Origin: Tepidisphaera sp.
GTDB lineage: Bacteria; Planctomycetota; Phycisphaerae; Phycisphaerales; UBA1924
Direction: 5' to 3'
Length of the DNA: 64,000 nucleotides
NCBI GenBank assembly: GCA_016124375.1
Contig: WGNV01000004.1
Location: forward strand, 124,001 to 188,000
The first letter of the stretch is position 1, and every line of letters begins with the position of its first letter. Under the pieces are notes generated by a model. It did not search any database. It saw only the letters and a program-made list of their open reading frames with translations, and had not been told where the DNA came from. Below, one piece after another: positions 1 to 7,854 of this stretch. The position numbers and the translations under genes were made by a program.

Positions 1-197
1 CCCGCTTCGCGGATCGCCAGGGCGGCTACACCCGCATCGTCAAGCTCGGCCGCCACCGCATCGGCGACGGCACCGAACTCTGCGTGCTCCAGTTCGTGGG
101 CGCCGAAGACGGCGCCGAGATCAGCGGCCAGCGCAGCACCCGCCGCAAGACCGCCGACAAGCGCCGCGAATACGCCGCGTCGCTCAAGAAGGCCTGA
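1..197 (+). CDS. rplQ: 50S ribosomal protein L17, C-terminal part (5' end outside window)
   Basis: The reading frame enters at base 3 and ends at TGA 195-197, giving about 64 residues. The segment RFADRQGGYTRIVKLG followed by RIGDG matches the conserved core of bacterial L17, a protein of the large ribosomal subunit near the exit tunnel. After the core comes a short basic tail ending SLKKA, which is usual for L17. L17 is normally the last gene of the rpsM-rpsK-rpsD-rpoA-rplQ operon, and the strong terminator just downstream fits that. The upstream part lies outside the window, so the N-terminus cannot be judged. Confidence 0.93.
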   Translation, partial: RFADRQGGYTRIVKLGRHRIGDGTELCVLQFVGAEDGAEISGQRSTRRKTADKRREYAASLKKA

Positions 198-224
198 AAA
201 GCAGCCACATCTCCAATCAAACGA

Positions 225-254
225 AAACCCCGCGACTGCTCGCGGGGTTTTTCT
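225..254 (+). terminator. Rho-independent terminator after rplQ
   Basis: Inverted repeat AAACCCCGCG / CGCGGGGTTT (225-234 and 241-250) around a 6-base loop, continuing into a short T run. It sits 27 bases after the L17 stop and closes the ribosomal operon. Confidence 0.9.
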
Positions 255-278
255 ATTCCCTGAAGCCTCGTCCGCACT

Positions 279-1943
279 TCAGAACCGGGGCCCCCTGAGC
301 TGATTTTCGCTCACATCCGCCTTGGGAGTAATCACAATCGCGTCCAGCATGCCATTGGGTCCCATGATGAGTTTGACCTGACATTGATCCAGCGTCAGCA
401 CCCAGTGCCCCTCGTATTCGGCGAGGGGCTTGAACGCCATGCCTGCGGGCAATCGTTTGTTCACGCTCTGCGGCGTGTCAACGTCCGTGATGGTTGTTCC
501 CAGCAGTTCGAACTCGCCGCCGAAATCAGCACTCTTGGGGCTATCGCTGATCCCGAAATCGTTCATGGAGAGAGCGATCAACTCGATGGTCTGCGTCTTG
601 GGAATCACATACGCATAGACGCCAAGCGAATCCCACGCCCGCAGGTCGACTCCGTCGGTCACGCGCCGCTCGTTGGACCCTATCGCCGCCACCAGGTCGG
701 GGGCCTGAGGCGAGGACGCCAGCGGCTTGCCGTTGACTGTCAAGGCTCCGCTTGTGATCTTGAACTTGATCGAACGCGGAGCGCGATCGCCTTGCAGATC
801 GTTCAACGCTTTGGCGTCGCCGGATTCCCCGGCCTTTCGAAACGCCTCGCTCGCGGCCTTGGCCCGCTCTTCACCTGCTCGATGCAGGGAGTCCTGTTTC
901 GATGCCATCGCCACGTACCGATTCAGGGACTGCCTGTAGCGCTCCAACGCGTCAGTATCTGCAAACTGCAGCTGCCCGAGATGGAGGCGAACGTTGCTCC
1001 CCTGCGAATCCATCAGTGCCAGAATGGCCGAGACTTCATCAAACATCGCGTCGTCGTAGCGATGGCACGCGTCGAGGGTCGAGCGCAGGCTGTCCATCTG
1101 GCCGCTCATGACGCGACGTGCCTCGGCCTCCTCGCCACGCGTGGTCGCGGTCTTCACGATGTCCTCGACCACCTTGGACATCATCGTGCGCATGTGATCA
1201 TGAAACTCCTGAGACGCCTGCCGCGCCTTGGCAACGTTTAGGCGGGTCTCGAGCCTCGCTTGTGGGTTGGCAAGGTTTTTCGGGAGCAGCCACGTCTCCG
1301 GTTTGAGCGCGACCAACCGCCTCTGGTAGTTGACCGCTTCGCGGGCTATTGATTCAAGAAAAGCCTTCAGCGCCAGTTCCTCGTCGCTCAGGGTTTGGCC
1401 TTTGCCGATGATGCCTTCCGGCATCGCTGGATGGGCCTGAGACTGGTTGTCGATCGCCTGCTTCGTAAAGGTCGCCACCGACTTTGAGAACTGTTGCTCG
1501 TGTCGCGTCATGGCCCCGGCGCTTTGGGGCGCGAACGCCCCAGCGACGCAACTGATCGACAGCCCCAGCCCGGCCCCGGCCATCTGGCGACCAAGTTTGT
1601 CTTTGCCGAGTTTCCTAAGCGTGTACCCGCAGCCAGCCGCCAAAATCCCCATCAGCGCCGCACCGAACAGAAACTTGATTCCTTCCGCCATCTGCTCGCC
1701 GTTCTGTGAGTTGACCAGCGCCTCCACCGCGTGGCTGCGGGGTGTGCTCGGAAGCCAAAGATGCACCGCGTTCGCCGCGGCCAGCAGCAGGCACAAGCCG
1801 CCGAATACGCTCACGATCACCAATCGCGTACGCCGCAGCGGCGGGGGCTTGGCCACAGTGTCGTTCGAAGGCGTCGGCCCCGACTCGACAGTCTCCACCG
1901 GCGGGCGCACGGCTCCAAAAGACACCTCTGACTCATGATTCAT
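279..1943 (-). CDS. Hypothetical membrane protein with three N-terminal TM segments
   Basis: Product of 554 residues, not recognised. An ATG at 1943 has GAGGAAC at a good distance upstream, so it is preferred over a longer open frame reaching 2066. Near residues 37-63 there is a clear membrane segment (LVIVSVFGGLCLLLAAANAVHLW), followed by two more hydrophobic stretches near 85-110 and 120-145. The middle of the protein is charged and helix-rich (EEAEARRVMSGQMDSL, then an RQSLNRYVAMASKQDSLHRAGEERAKAASEAF-like amphipathic stretch), and the last 150 residues look like a beta-rich folded domain with KFKITSGALTVNGKPL. The gene is convergent with rplQ and stands alone. No enzymatic motif was seen. 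A membrane-anchored extracytoplasmic or sensor-like role is possible but is only a guess. Confidence 0.7.
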   Translation of the reverse strand: MNHESEVSFGAVRPPVETVESGPTPSNDTVAKPPPLRRTRLVIVSVFGGLCLLLAAANAVHLWLPSTPRSHAVEALVNSQNGEQMAEGIKFLFGAALMGILAAGCGYTLRKLGKDKLGRQMAGAGLGLSISCVAGAFAPQSAGAMTRHEQQFSKSVATFTKQAIDNQSQAHPAMPEGIIGKGQTLSDEELALKAFLESIAREAVNYQRRLVALKPETWLLPKNLANPQARLETRLNVAKARQASQEFHDHMRTMMSKVVEDIVKTATTRGEEAEARRVMSGQMDSLRSTLDACHRYDDAMFDEVSAILALMDSQGSNVRLHLGQLQFADTDALERYRQSLNRYVAMASKQDSLHRAGEERAKAASEAFRKAGESGDAKALNDLQGDRAPRSIKFKITSGALTVNGKPLASSPQAPDLVAAIGSNERRVTDGVDLRAWDSLGVYAYVIPKTQTIELIALSMNDFGISDSPKSADFGGEFELLGTTITDVDTPQSVNKRLPAGMAFKPLAEYEGHWVLTLDQCQVKLIMGPNGMLDAIVITPKADVSENQLRGPRF

Positions 1944-2250
1944 GATTCGTTCCTCGCGCTGACGGGCCGCCGCATTCAAGGGTTCGGCATGTCCAGGCGG
2001 TCCGATACCGCCTGGCCCATCGCCGCCCGGGACAACCCCCGAGTGCATCGAGCGTCTGACTCGCACGCGTGAGATTGATCGCCGAGCCCGGGTGGCCGAA
2101 GTCGGTTTATCCCGCGCGTGCCGCCATGAGCGACCGTCATGAACTCAATGAGATCAGGAAGTTCTTGGACCTCGTTGCGGAAAGGCGCAAAGCCGCACAT
2201 CAAACATGGAAACCATGTCCGACTCGTCGCTCGCGTCGCATGTCAACGTA
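1944..2250. other. Intergenic region without recognised gene
   Basis: About 300 bases between two minus-strand genes. It holds the GAGGAAC ribosome-binding site of the upstream-facing membrane protein near 1949-1955. A short plus-strand frame from 2126 has plausible amino-acid composition but no ribosome site and runs antisense into the neighbouring dehydrogenase, so it is not called. No terminator or repeat was seen. Confidence 0.4.
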
Positions 2251-3303
2251 CTACGCCCGCAGCGACGCCAGATCGATCACAAACCGGTACTTCACGTCGC
2301 TCTTGAGCATCCGCTCGTACGCCTCGTTGATCTGCTGCACCTTGATGATCTCGATATCGCACTGCACGTTGTGCTTGCCGCAGAAATCGAGCATTTCCTG
2401 CGTCTCGGCGATGCCCCCGATGAGCGAGCCCGCCAGTTGGCGCCGGGGCATGATCAGGCTGAACGCCTGCACAGGCTGCGCATTGGGCGGCACGCCCACC
2501 AGCACCATCGTGCCGTCCAGCTTCAGCAGCGACAGATACGCATTCAAGTCATGATCTGCCGACACCGTGTCGAGGATCATGTCGAAACTGGCGGCGTGCT
2601 TCTGCACCGCGTCGGGGTTCTTGGAGATCACCACTTCATCCGCCCCAAGCCGCTTGCCGTCGGCGATCTTGCTCTCCGACGTCGTGAACAGCACGGTGTG
2701 CGCGCCCATCGCGTGCGCGAACTTCACGCCCATGTGCCCCAAACCACCAAGCCCAACAATGCCGACCTTCTTGCCCTTGCCCGCGCCCCAGTGCTTCAGG
2801 GGCGAGTACGTCGTAATCCCCGCGCACAGCAGGGGCGAAGCCCGCGCCGGGTCCAGGTTCGCCGGCACTTTCAGCGTAAACGCCTCGTCGCACACCACCC
2901 GCTCGGAGTACCCGCCATAGGTGATTCCGCCCGAGTGCTTGTCGGCCCCGTTGTACGAGAACACCGTGCCGCCCGGCCCAACGCAGAACTGTTCGAGCCC
3001 CTTCTTGCAGCAATCGCACGTGCGGCACGAATCCACCATGCACCCGACCGCCGCCAGGTCGCCCACCTTGAACTTCTTCACCTTGGCCCCGACCTTGGTC
3101 ACCTTGCCCAGCATCTCGTGCCCGGGCACCACGGGGTACTGCGTGAAGCCCCATTCGTTCTTGGCAAAGTGAAGGTCCGAGTGGCACACGCCGCAGTACA
3201 TCAGCTCGATCGCGACGTCGTGCTCCGTCGGCTCGCGACGATCAATCGCGAAGGGGCCAAGAGGCGAAGTAGGCGAAGTCGCGGCAAATGCTTTGGTATT
3301 CAT
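2251..3303 (-). CDS. Zinc-dependent NAD(P) alcohol/aldehyde dehydrogenase (YahK/AdhC-like)
   Basis: A 350-residue medium-chain dehydrogenase that should interconvert alcohols and aldehydes with NADP(H) in the cytoplasm. The catalytic zinc ligands are visible: C40 in GVCHSD, the GHE motif at 61-63 and C160 in LLCAGIT. The structural zinc site is C93, C96, C99 and C107. The dinucleotide-binding loop is GLGGLG at 184-189. The overall pattern (MNTKAFAATSP start, YPVVPGHE, MPRRQLAGSLIGG) is that of the YahK/CAD subgroup, which reduces broad-range aldehydes. Length is normal for the family. It stands alone; a related enzyme lies at 12324-13337. Substrate is not predictable from sequence. Confidence 0.92.
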   Translation of the reverse strand: MNTKAFAATSPTSPLGPFAIDRREPTEHDVAIELMYCGVCHSDLHFAKNEWGFTQYPVVPGHEMLGKVTKVGAKVKKFKVGDLAAVGCMVDSCRTCDCCKKGLEQFCVGPGGTVFSYNGADKHSGGITYGGYSERVVCDEAFTLKVPANLDPARASPLLCAGITTYSPLKHWGAGKGKKVGIVGLGGLGHMGVKFAHAMGAHTVLFTTSESKIADGKRLGADEVVISKNPDAVQKHAASFDMILDTVSADHDLNAYLSLLKLDGTMVLVGVPPNAQPVQAFSLIMPRRQLAGSLIGGIAETQEMLDFCGKHNVQCDIEIIKVQQINEAYERMLKSDVKYRFVIDLASLRA

Positions 3304-3375
3304 GGCCCAAGCATACGGCCCGCCTTCCCGCTGTCGCCCCCGCCCTCGCGCTCAGGTTTCATCAAGCCAGCCGCG

Positions 3376-4749
3376 TCACCTTCCGATCCACGCCGACAGC
3401 TCCGCCCACGCCCCTTCCGGGTAAATCCACGTCACCTTCCCGTCGCTCACCAGCAGCACGGGCTGGTTTCCCTCCTTCAGCGGCACCTGCGCCCGCGACA
3501 GCGTCAACTCCACGCTGGCGTCCTTGCTCGCCCCCAGGCGCAGCGTCGCCGCCTTCTTGACGCCCGAAGGCGTGTCCGTCACCGCCGTCGCCGCGTCGGT
3601 CTCGCAGAGCATCTTGATGAGCCCCGCCACCCCCGCCCCGTCCGTGCTGCTCAGCGGCACATCGCCGCTCTTCCACCCATCAATCCCCCGCGTCGCGCTC
3701 AACGCCCCCGCCGCCTCATCGCCGCGGATCACCGACACATACCGAATGTCCGCCCCCGTCGCATCCATCGCCCGCCGGCTCAGCAGCGAGCCGGGTTTCA
3801 CATCAAACGCCCCCGCGTCCGCGTCGGAGATGATCGCCACACGCGGGCCCCAACTCACGCCCTGCGATTTGTCGCCATCCCGCTCCACCATTCCCCCCAC
3901 CCGCGCATATCGCTGCCCGCTGCCGGCGATCGCCCCAAGTTCCAGCCGCTGAATCACCAGCCATTTCGAAACCTCACCCCCCGGCCCCGCGGCCCGCACC
4001 TCGGTGCTCACGCTCACCGCCGCCTGCGGCTTCGCGAAGCCCATGTCATCACTCGCCGTGCCCCCGAGCCAACGCACGCCTTGAACTTCGCCCCACCTCT
4101 GCACCACGCTTCGGCACGCCGTCGCATCGCAGCGCGCCAGCAGCGGCGACAGCAAACTCCATCTCGTCTGCGTGCGGCTCAACGTCACCTTCGCATCGCT
4201 CACATCCAACTCGACTGCCGACGGCTCCCCAAACCCCATCAGCAGCGTCGGCTCTCCCCACGCCGCCACGCCCTCGGGCTGAAAAATCTTCGCCAAGTCC
4301 GCGTCCGCCAGAATACTCCCGCCCCCCTCCACCACCAGCGGCACCCTTCCACCCAGCGCCGCCCGCCCCACGCGCACCGCGCGCGACGTGCCCGCCTCGT
4401 CGGTGATCACGACATCCGTCGACTCGTTCTTGTCGATCGTCGTCGGCCCCGACGGTCCGCTGGCTTCACCAATGAGCCGCAGCGCCGCCCGCACCCGCGT
4501 CGGCGGCACGGGCCACGCCGGTTCATCCCGCAGCCTCATCAACCATTCGTCCCCGGCTGGCAGGCGCGTGAACTCCGCTTGCCCGCCTTGAGGCCACACC
4601 ACCTTGACCGTCTTCACCAAATCCGGCTGGAGCACGCCAACCCACGCGCGGGCCTCCGTGGGAGCCGCCACCCGCGGCCGCGTGAGCACCCACGTGACCA
4701 ACCCCCCCACCGCCACGAGCACGAGCATGACAAGCGCGAGTTTCTTCAC
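3376..4749 (-). CDS. DUF4340 domain protein, membrane anchored
   Basis: A 457-residue protein starting MKKLALVMLVLVAVGGLVTW, a signal anchor of about 20 residues, followed by an extracytoplasmic region. The layout (anchor, then VKTVKVVWPQGGQAEFTRLPAGDEWLM and repeated blocks of similar beta-rich sequence) fits the DUF4340 family, which in other bacteria often sits beside the gliding/ABC-2 type GldG-like export genes. No such genes are next to it here. Function is unknown. The start is the first ATG after a hairpin repeat at 4778-4800, 29 bases upstream, which may sit in its 5' leader. Confidence 0.72.
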   Translation of the reverse strand: MKKLALVMLVLVAVGGLVTWVLTRPRVAAPTEARAWVGVLQPDLVKTVKVVWPQGGQAEFTRLPAGDEWLMRLRDEPAWPVPPTRVRAALRLIGEASGPSGPTTIDKNESTDVVITDEAGTSRAVRVGRAALGGRVPLVVEGGGSILADADLAKIFQPEGVAAWGEPTLLMGFGEPSAVELDVSDAKVTLSRTQTRWSLLSPLLARCDATACRSVVQRWGEVQGVRWLGGTASDDMGFAKPQAAVSVSTEVRAAGPGGEVSKWLVIQRLELGAIAGSGQRYARVGGMVERDGDKSQGVSWGPRVAIISDADAGAFDVKPGSLLSRRAMDATGADIRYVSVIRGDEAAGALSATRGIDGWKSGDVPLSSTDGAGVAGLIKMLCETDAATAVTDTPSGVKKAATLRLGASKDASVELTLSRAQVPLKEGNQPVLLVSDGKVTWIYPEGAWAELSAWIGR

Positions 4750-4777
4750 GCCACAAAGATACCGCGCTTCTCACGCC

Positions 4778-4800
4778 CGGGATGAGCGAAGCGAATCCCG
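4778..4800 (+). repeat. Hairpin repeat with constant loop, copy 1
   Basis: Stem CGGGA / TCCCG (4778-4782 and 4796-4800) closing the 13-base loop TGAGCGAAGCGAA. Exactly the same loop occurs with different, self-complementary stems at 7751-7777 and, inverted, at 7828-7854. Confidence 0.75.
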
Positions 4801-4824
4801 AGATCGGAGGCCCGACGCAAGAAG

Positions 4825-4868
4825 AATTCACCACAGAGTCACAGAGGCACAGAGAAGAAGAAAACCCG
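4825..4868 (+). repeat. CACAGAG-rich intergenic element
   Basis: A purine-rich stretch built on TTCACCACAGAGTCACAGAG followed by GCACAGAGAAGAAG. Elements with this ACCACAGAG-ACAGAG core are, from memory, frequent between genes in planctomycete, Geobacter and related genomes. Its function is not known to me. It is part of a repeat-dense spacer between the DUF4340 gene and metF. Confidence 0.6.
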
Positions 4869-4962
4869 GAGCAAAGAGAAAGACGAGAGAAGCGGAGACA
4901 GAAAAGCAGTCCAGAGAAGACTCGTCTCGATGCCTCGATGCCGCATCCCTCGATGCCTTCTT

Positions 4963-5003
4963 GAACTTCTTCTCTCCGTCTCTTCGGAACTTCGTCTCTC
5001 TTC
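4963..5003 (+). repeat. 24-base repeat family (GAACTTCGTCTC type), two units
   Basis: Two consecutive units beginning GAACTTC, the first 24 bases long (4963-4986) and ending TCTCTTCG, the second partial and starting GAACTTCGTCTCTC at 4987. The unit recurs at 13338, 14511, 59295 and 62902. Here it abuts the metF stop codon. Confidence 0.75.
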
Positions 5004-5924
5004 CTACTTCCCCACCAAATCGTGCGAATCCCTCACCCCCAGCGTCGAGTAGATATCCCGCGTCGCCGTCGAGCGATTCAGCGTGTAAAAGTGAATCCCC
5101 GCCACGTCATGATCCAGCAAATCGCGGCACTGCTCCGTCGCCCAGTGCACCCCCACCCGCCGCACCGCCGCCTCATCGCCCCCCGTCCGGTTCACCGCCC
5201 GAATGAGCGGCGCCGGAAACCTCGACCCCAGCGACAGCTCCGCCATGCGTCTCATCCCCGCCATCGACGTCAGCGGCATCACCCCCGCGATGATCGGCAC
5301 CTTGATCCCCGCCATCTCGCAGCGCGACCGGAAGTCATAAAAGTCCCGGTTGTCGAAGAACAACTGCGTCACGATGAAATCCGCACCCTCGTCCACCTTC
5401 GCCTTCAGTCGCTCCAGCTCCAGCAGCCGGTTGGGCGTCTCGGCGTGTCCTTCCGGGTAGCCCGCGACGCCGATGCCGAAGCCCCGCCGATCCGGATGCG
5501 TGTGCCGCCCGTTGAAATCTCGAATGCACTTCACCAGCTCGCTGGCGTAGCGAAAGTCCTTCCACGGGTTCTCGCCCGCTGGCAAGTTCTTGGGCACATC
5601 TCCCCGCAGCGCCATGATGTTGCTGATTCCCGCCGCGGCATACCGCTCCAGGATCCCCTCGATCTCGGCTCGCGTGTGCCCCACGCACGTCAAGTGCGGC
5701 ACCGGATCCAAGGGCGTCGTCGTCCGCAGCTTCACTACCAGGTCGTGCGTCTGCTCACGCGTCGAGCCGCCAGCCCCATACGTCACCGACACAAACGCCG
5801 GCTTCAAGGGCTCCAGCTCGCGGATGTTCGCGAACAGCTCCGACACCCCGGTCTCCGCCTTGGGCGGAAAGAACTCGAAGGAGAACGTCGTCGTCCGGAG
5901 TTTGAAAATGTCCGCGATGTGCAC
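5004..5924 (-). CDS. metF: Methylenetetrahydrofolate reductase
   Basis: A 306-residue flavoprotein that reduces 5,10-methylene-THF to 5-methyl-THF for methionine synthesis in the cytoplasm. The start has the typical SFEFFPPK motif (residues about 15-22), followed by FVSVTYGAGGSTRE, the HLTCVGHTRAEI block, NIMALRGDVPK and DFIVTQLFFD, all family hallmarks of the FAD-binding TIM barrel. Length is normal for bacterial MetF (about 290-310). The gene is monocistronic. An 8-bp hairpin lies 18-37 bases upstream of the ATG. I saw no SAM riboswitch in the 150-base leader. Confidence 0.96.
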   Translation of the reverse strand: MHIADIFKLRTTTFSFEFFPPKAETGVSELFANIRELEPLKPAFVSVTYGAGGSTREQTHDLVVKLRTTTPLDPVPHLTCVGHTRAEIEGILERYAAAGISNIMALRGDVPKNLPAGENPWKDFRYASELVKCIRDFNGRHTHPDRRGFGIGVAGYPEGHAETPNRLLELERLKAKVDEGADFIVTQLFFDNRDFYDFRSRCEMAGIKVPIIAGVMPLTSMAGMRRMAELSLGSRFPAPLIRAVNRTGGDEAAVRRVGVHWATEQCRDLLDHDVAGIHFYTLNRSTATRDIYSTLGVRDSHDLVGK

Positions 5925-5942
5925 TGGTTTCGTTCTTGGTAC

Positions 5943-5961
5943 CGCGGCTCTCCGAGCCGCG
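5943..5961 (-). promoter_or_regulatory. GC-rich hairpin in the metF leader
   Basis: Stem CGCGGCTC / GAGCCGCG (5943-5950 and 5954-5961) with a 3-base loop, flanked by GGTACC on one side. It lies 18 bases upstream of the metF start and could hold up ribosomes or RNA polymerase, or be a dispersed palindromic repeat. No T run follows it. Confidence 0.5.
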
Positions 5962-6072
5962 CCCCTTCCTTGGCCTTCCCATCCACACTATACCCACGTA
6001 TCCGGATAAACGGATGAAGCACGTCGCCTCGCCAACCCTCAATTTCTATCGGTCCTTCCCACCATCGCTATT

Positions 6073-6672
6073 GTGCCCATCGTGACCCCTTCCAAACCCA
6101 TCCGAGGCCTTTCCCGGGCCGTCGCCCAAGGGCCCAAGGTCTTCCTCCGCCACCCGGGGGGCTCAGACATGGCCGAGTGGGTCAAGCTCCGCGAAGTCAG
6201 CGAAGCCTTCCTCGTCCCATGGGATCCCTCACCCCCCGGCGAAGACTTCCCCCGCCCGCCCGAAGAAATGTTCTATCGCCTGCTCGACACCGCCGACACC
6301 GAGCACTCCCAGCGCTTCCTCATCTGCACCCTCGCCGAGGGCGCAATCGTCGGCCAGGTCAGCCTCAACCAGATCTTCCGGGGCCCCTTCTGGAACTGCA
6401 CCACCGGCTACTGGGTTGGCCAGCCCTTCGCCCGCAAGGGCTACATGACCGAGGGCCTGCGCCTGTGCCTGGCCATCGCCTTCCAGAAGTTCAACCTGCA
6501 CCGCGTCGAAGCCAACATCATTCCCCGCAACGAGCCCAGCAAGGCCCTGGTCCGGCGCCTGGGCTTCCGTTACGAAGGTACCGCGCTCCGCTACCTCCGC
6601 ATCAACGGCGTCTGGGAAGATCACGAGCACTGGGCGATCACCCGCGAAGAGTGGACGCCCATCGGCGCCTAG
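6073..6672 (+). CDS. GNAT family N-acetyltransferase (RimJ/RimL-like)
   Basis: A 199-residue acetyltransferase. The RimJ/RimL-type fold is shown by VFLRHPGGSDMAEWVKLRE near the N-terminus, then QVSLNQIFRG (about 90-100), the GYWVGQPFARKGYMTEG acetyl-CoA pyrophosphate loop (about 113-130) and NLHRVEANIIPRNEPSKALVRRLGF (about 142-166), which is the classic RimJ C-terminal pattern. Such enzymes acetylate N-termini of ribosomal proteins or, in related members, other amines; the actual substrate here is unknown. The start is GTG at 6073; there is no clear Shine-Dalgarno. Its stop codon TAG overlaps the stop of the convergent dehydrogenase by three bases. Confidence 0.9.
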   Translation: MPIVTPSKPIRGLSRAVAQGPKVFLRHPGGSDMAEWVKLREVSEAFLVPWDPSPPGEDFPRPPEEMFYRLLDTADTEHSQRFLICTLAEGAIVGQVSLNQIFRGPFWNCTTGYWVGQPFARKGYMTEGLRLCLAIAFQKFNLHRVEANIIPRNEPSKALVRRLGFRYEGTALRYLRINGVWEDHEHWAITREEWTPIGA

Positions 6673-7694
6673 CAGCGCTCCGCGCGTCCGCTCGCCAGGC
6701 TCCGCACCTCCGCCTCCACGACCCGCGTCACCTCCAGCGCCTCGCGCAGCGTCGGGTGCTCGGGTGCCGCCTCCCCCCGCTTCCACGCCGCCACGCATTC
6801 CAGCGCCCGCTTCATCTGCGCCTCGTACGCCGTCTGCGTGCCCGCCTCCACGCCCCGCTGAGCACCCTCGCGCATCACCACCACGCCCGGCTCGCGCGTC
6901 AGATCAAACTCCGCAGTCGCCTCTTCAAACTCCGCGACAAACCGCATCCTGAAACCCCGCCCCGCCGACGCCAGCCACCCGCCCTCCGCCACCACCTGCA
7001 GTGACGCCTGCCCGTATCGGTACATCGTCGTCACATGGTCGCGCGTGCCGACGCTGATGACCTCCCTTGGGCATCCCAACAGCCACACCACAAAATCCAC
7101 GTCGTGCACGTGCAGATCGAAAATCGCCCCGCCCGTGCGCGACACATCCTCATAAAACGCCCCCGACCATTCAGGGCGGCTGCCCAGCCTTGCCAGCTTG
7201 AGCGAGCACAACCCACCCCACTCCCCCGCCGCCACCCGCTCCCGCAGCCACGCCCACCCGGGCCAGAACCGCATGCACATCGCGGGGATCACCCGCCGCC
7301 CGCTGCTCGCCTCCGCCTCCATCAGCCGCGAAACCTCCGCCGATTTCGTCGCCACGGGCTTCTCCAGCAGCACATTCGCCCCCCGCGCGAGCGCCGCAGT
7401 CGCCATCTCCACATGCGAATCCGTGGGCGTGCAGATCACCACCAGGTCCAGCGCCTCGCGCTCGATCATCGCCGCCGCGTCCTCGTACGCCGTCACGCGC
7501 CCCGCATCGAACAGCCGCTCATCGCCCGCCAGCGCACTGAGGTTCCCGGGCACAAACGCCCGCCCCGCCCTGCGCTCCTCTTTCGGGTCCGCCACCGCCA
7601 CCAGTTCGGCCCCGCCCACCTTGGCCAGCGCCCGCACGTGCACCGCGCCCATCAACCCCAGCCCGGCAACACCCACACGCAGCGCGTCATTCAT
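6669..7694 (-). CDS. Gfo/Idh/MocA family oxidoreductase
   Basis: A 341-residue NAD(P)-dependent sugar/inositol-type dehydrogenase. The N-terminal Rossmann motif is VGVAGLGLMGAVHVRAL (about 6-22), followed by the family motif LVVICTPTDSHVEMA and LLEKPVATKSAE, in which EKP carries the catalytic lysine. A later IFDLHVHDVDFVVWLLG supplies the H-x-x-D catalytic region. The chosen ATG at 7694 has AAGGA upstream; the open frame continues to 7811 but without coding character. The sugar-phosphate isomerase-like gene lies just upstream on the same strand, a common pairing in sugar catabolism. Substrate unknown. Confidence 0.92.
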   Translation of the reverse strand: MNDALRVGVAGLGLMGAVHVRALAKVGGAELVAVADPKEERRAGRAFVPGNLSALAGDERLFDAGRVTAYEDAAAMIEREALDLVVICTPTDSHVEMATAALARGANVLLEKPVATKSAEVSRLMEAEASSGRRVIPAMCMRFWPGWAWLRERVAAGEWGGLCSLKLARLGSRPEWSGAFYEDVSRTGGAIFDLHVHDVDFVVWLLGCPREVISVGTRDHVTTMYRYGQASLQVVAEGGWLASAGRGFRMRFVAEFEEATAEFDLTREPGVVVMREGAQRGVEAGTQTAYEAQMKRALECVAAWKRGEAAPEHPTLREALEVTRVVEAEVRSLASGRAERC

Positions 7695-7750
7695 GAAACA
7701 AGTGTCCTTCAAGTCCGATTCACCTGCACTCGAACGGTTCTTCTTAGACG

Positions 7751-7777
7751 CCGGAGGTGAGCGAAGCGAACCTCCGG
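7751..7777 (+). repeat. Hairpin repeat with constant loop, copy 2
   Basis: Stem CCGGAGG / CCTCCGG (7751-7757 and 7771-7777) closing the loop TGAGCGAAGCGAA, identical to the loops at 4783-4795 and (inverted) 7835-7847. It lies between the dehydrogenase start and the isomerase stop. Confidence 0.8.
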
Positions 7778-7827
7778 GTTCCTGTCTCGCACGCGGGTTT
7801 GTCTCGCGCACCCATCATCCCCACCAC

Positions 7828-7854
7828 CCGGACCTTCGCTTCGCTCAGGTCCGG
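7828..7854 (-). repeat. Hairpin repeat with constant loop, copy 3
   Basis: On the minus strand, stem CCGGACC / GGTCCGG around the same 13-base loop TGAGCGAAGCGAA. The first stem is the last codons of the isomerase gene and the TGA that opens the loop is its stop codon. Confidence 0.8.

Noticed and set aside
2126-2250. Short plus-strand frame with gene-like composition (SDRHELNEIRKFLDLVAERRK)
   Set aside because: No ribosome site, and it continues antisense through the dehydrogenase gene. A gene remnant cannot be excluded.
2206-4785. An 859-codon plus-strand frame antisense to the ADH and DUF4340 genes
   Set aside because: Arg/His/Pro-rich composition typical of antisense frames in GC-rich DNA; both genes on the other strand have clear domain signatures. 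The same reasoning removes other long antisense frames such as 8542-10383 (-), 18585-20630 (+) and 33117-36086 (+).
5925-6072. SAM riboswitch upstream of metF
   Set aside because: The 148-base spacer holds only a single hairpin and no SAM-I/SAM-II core.
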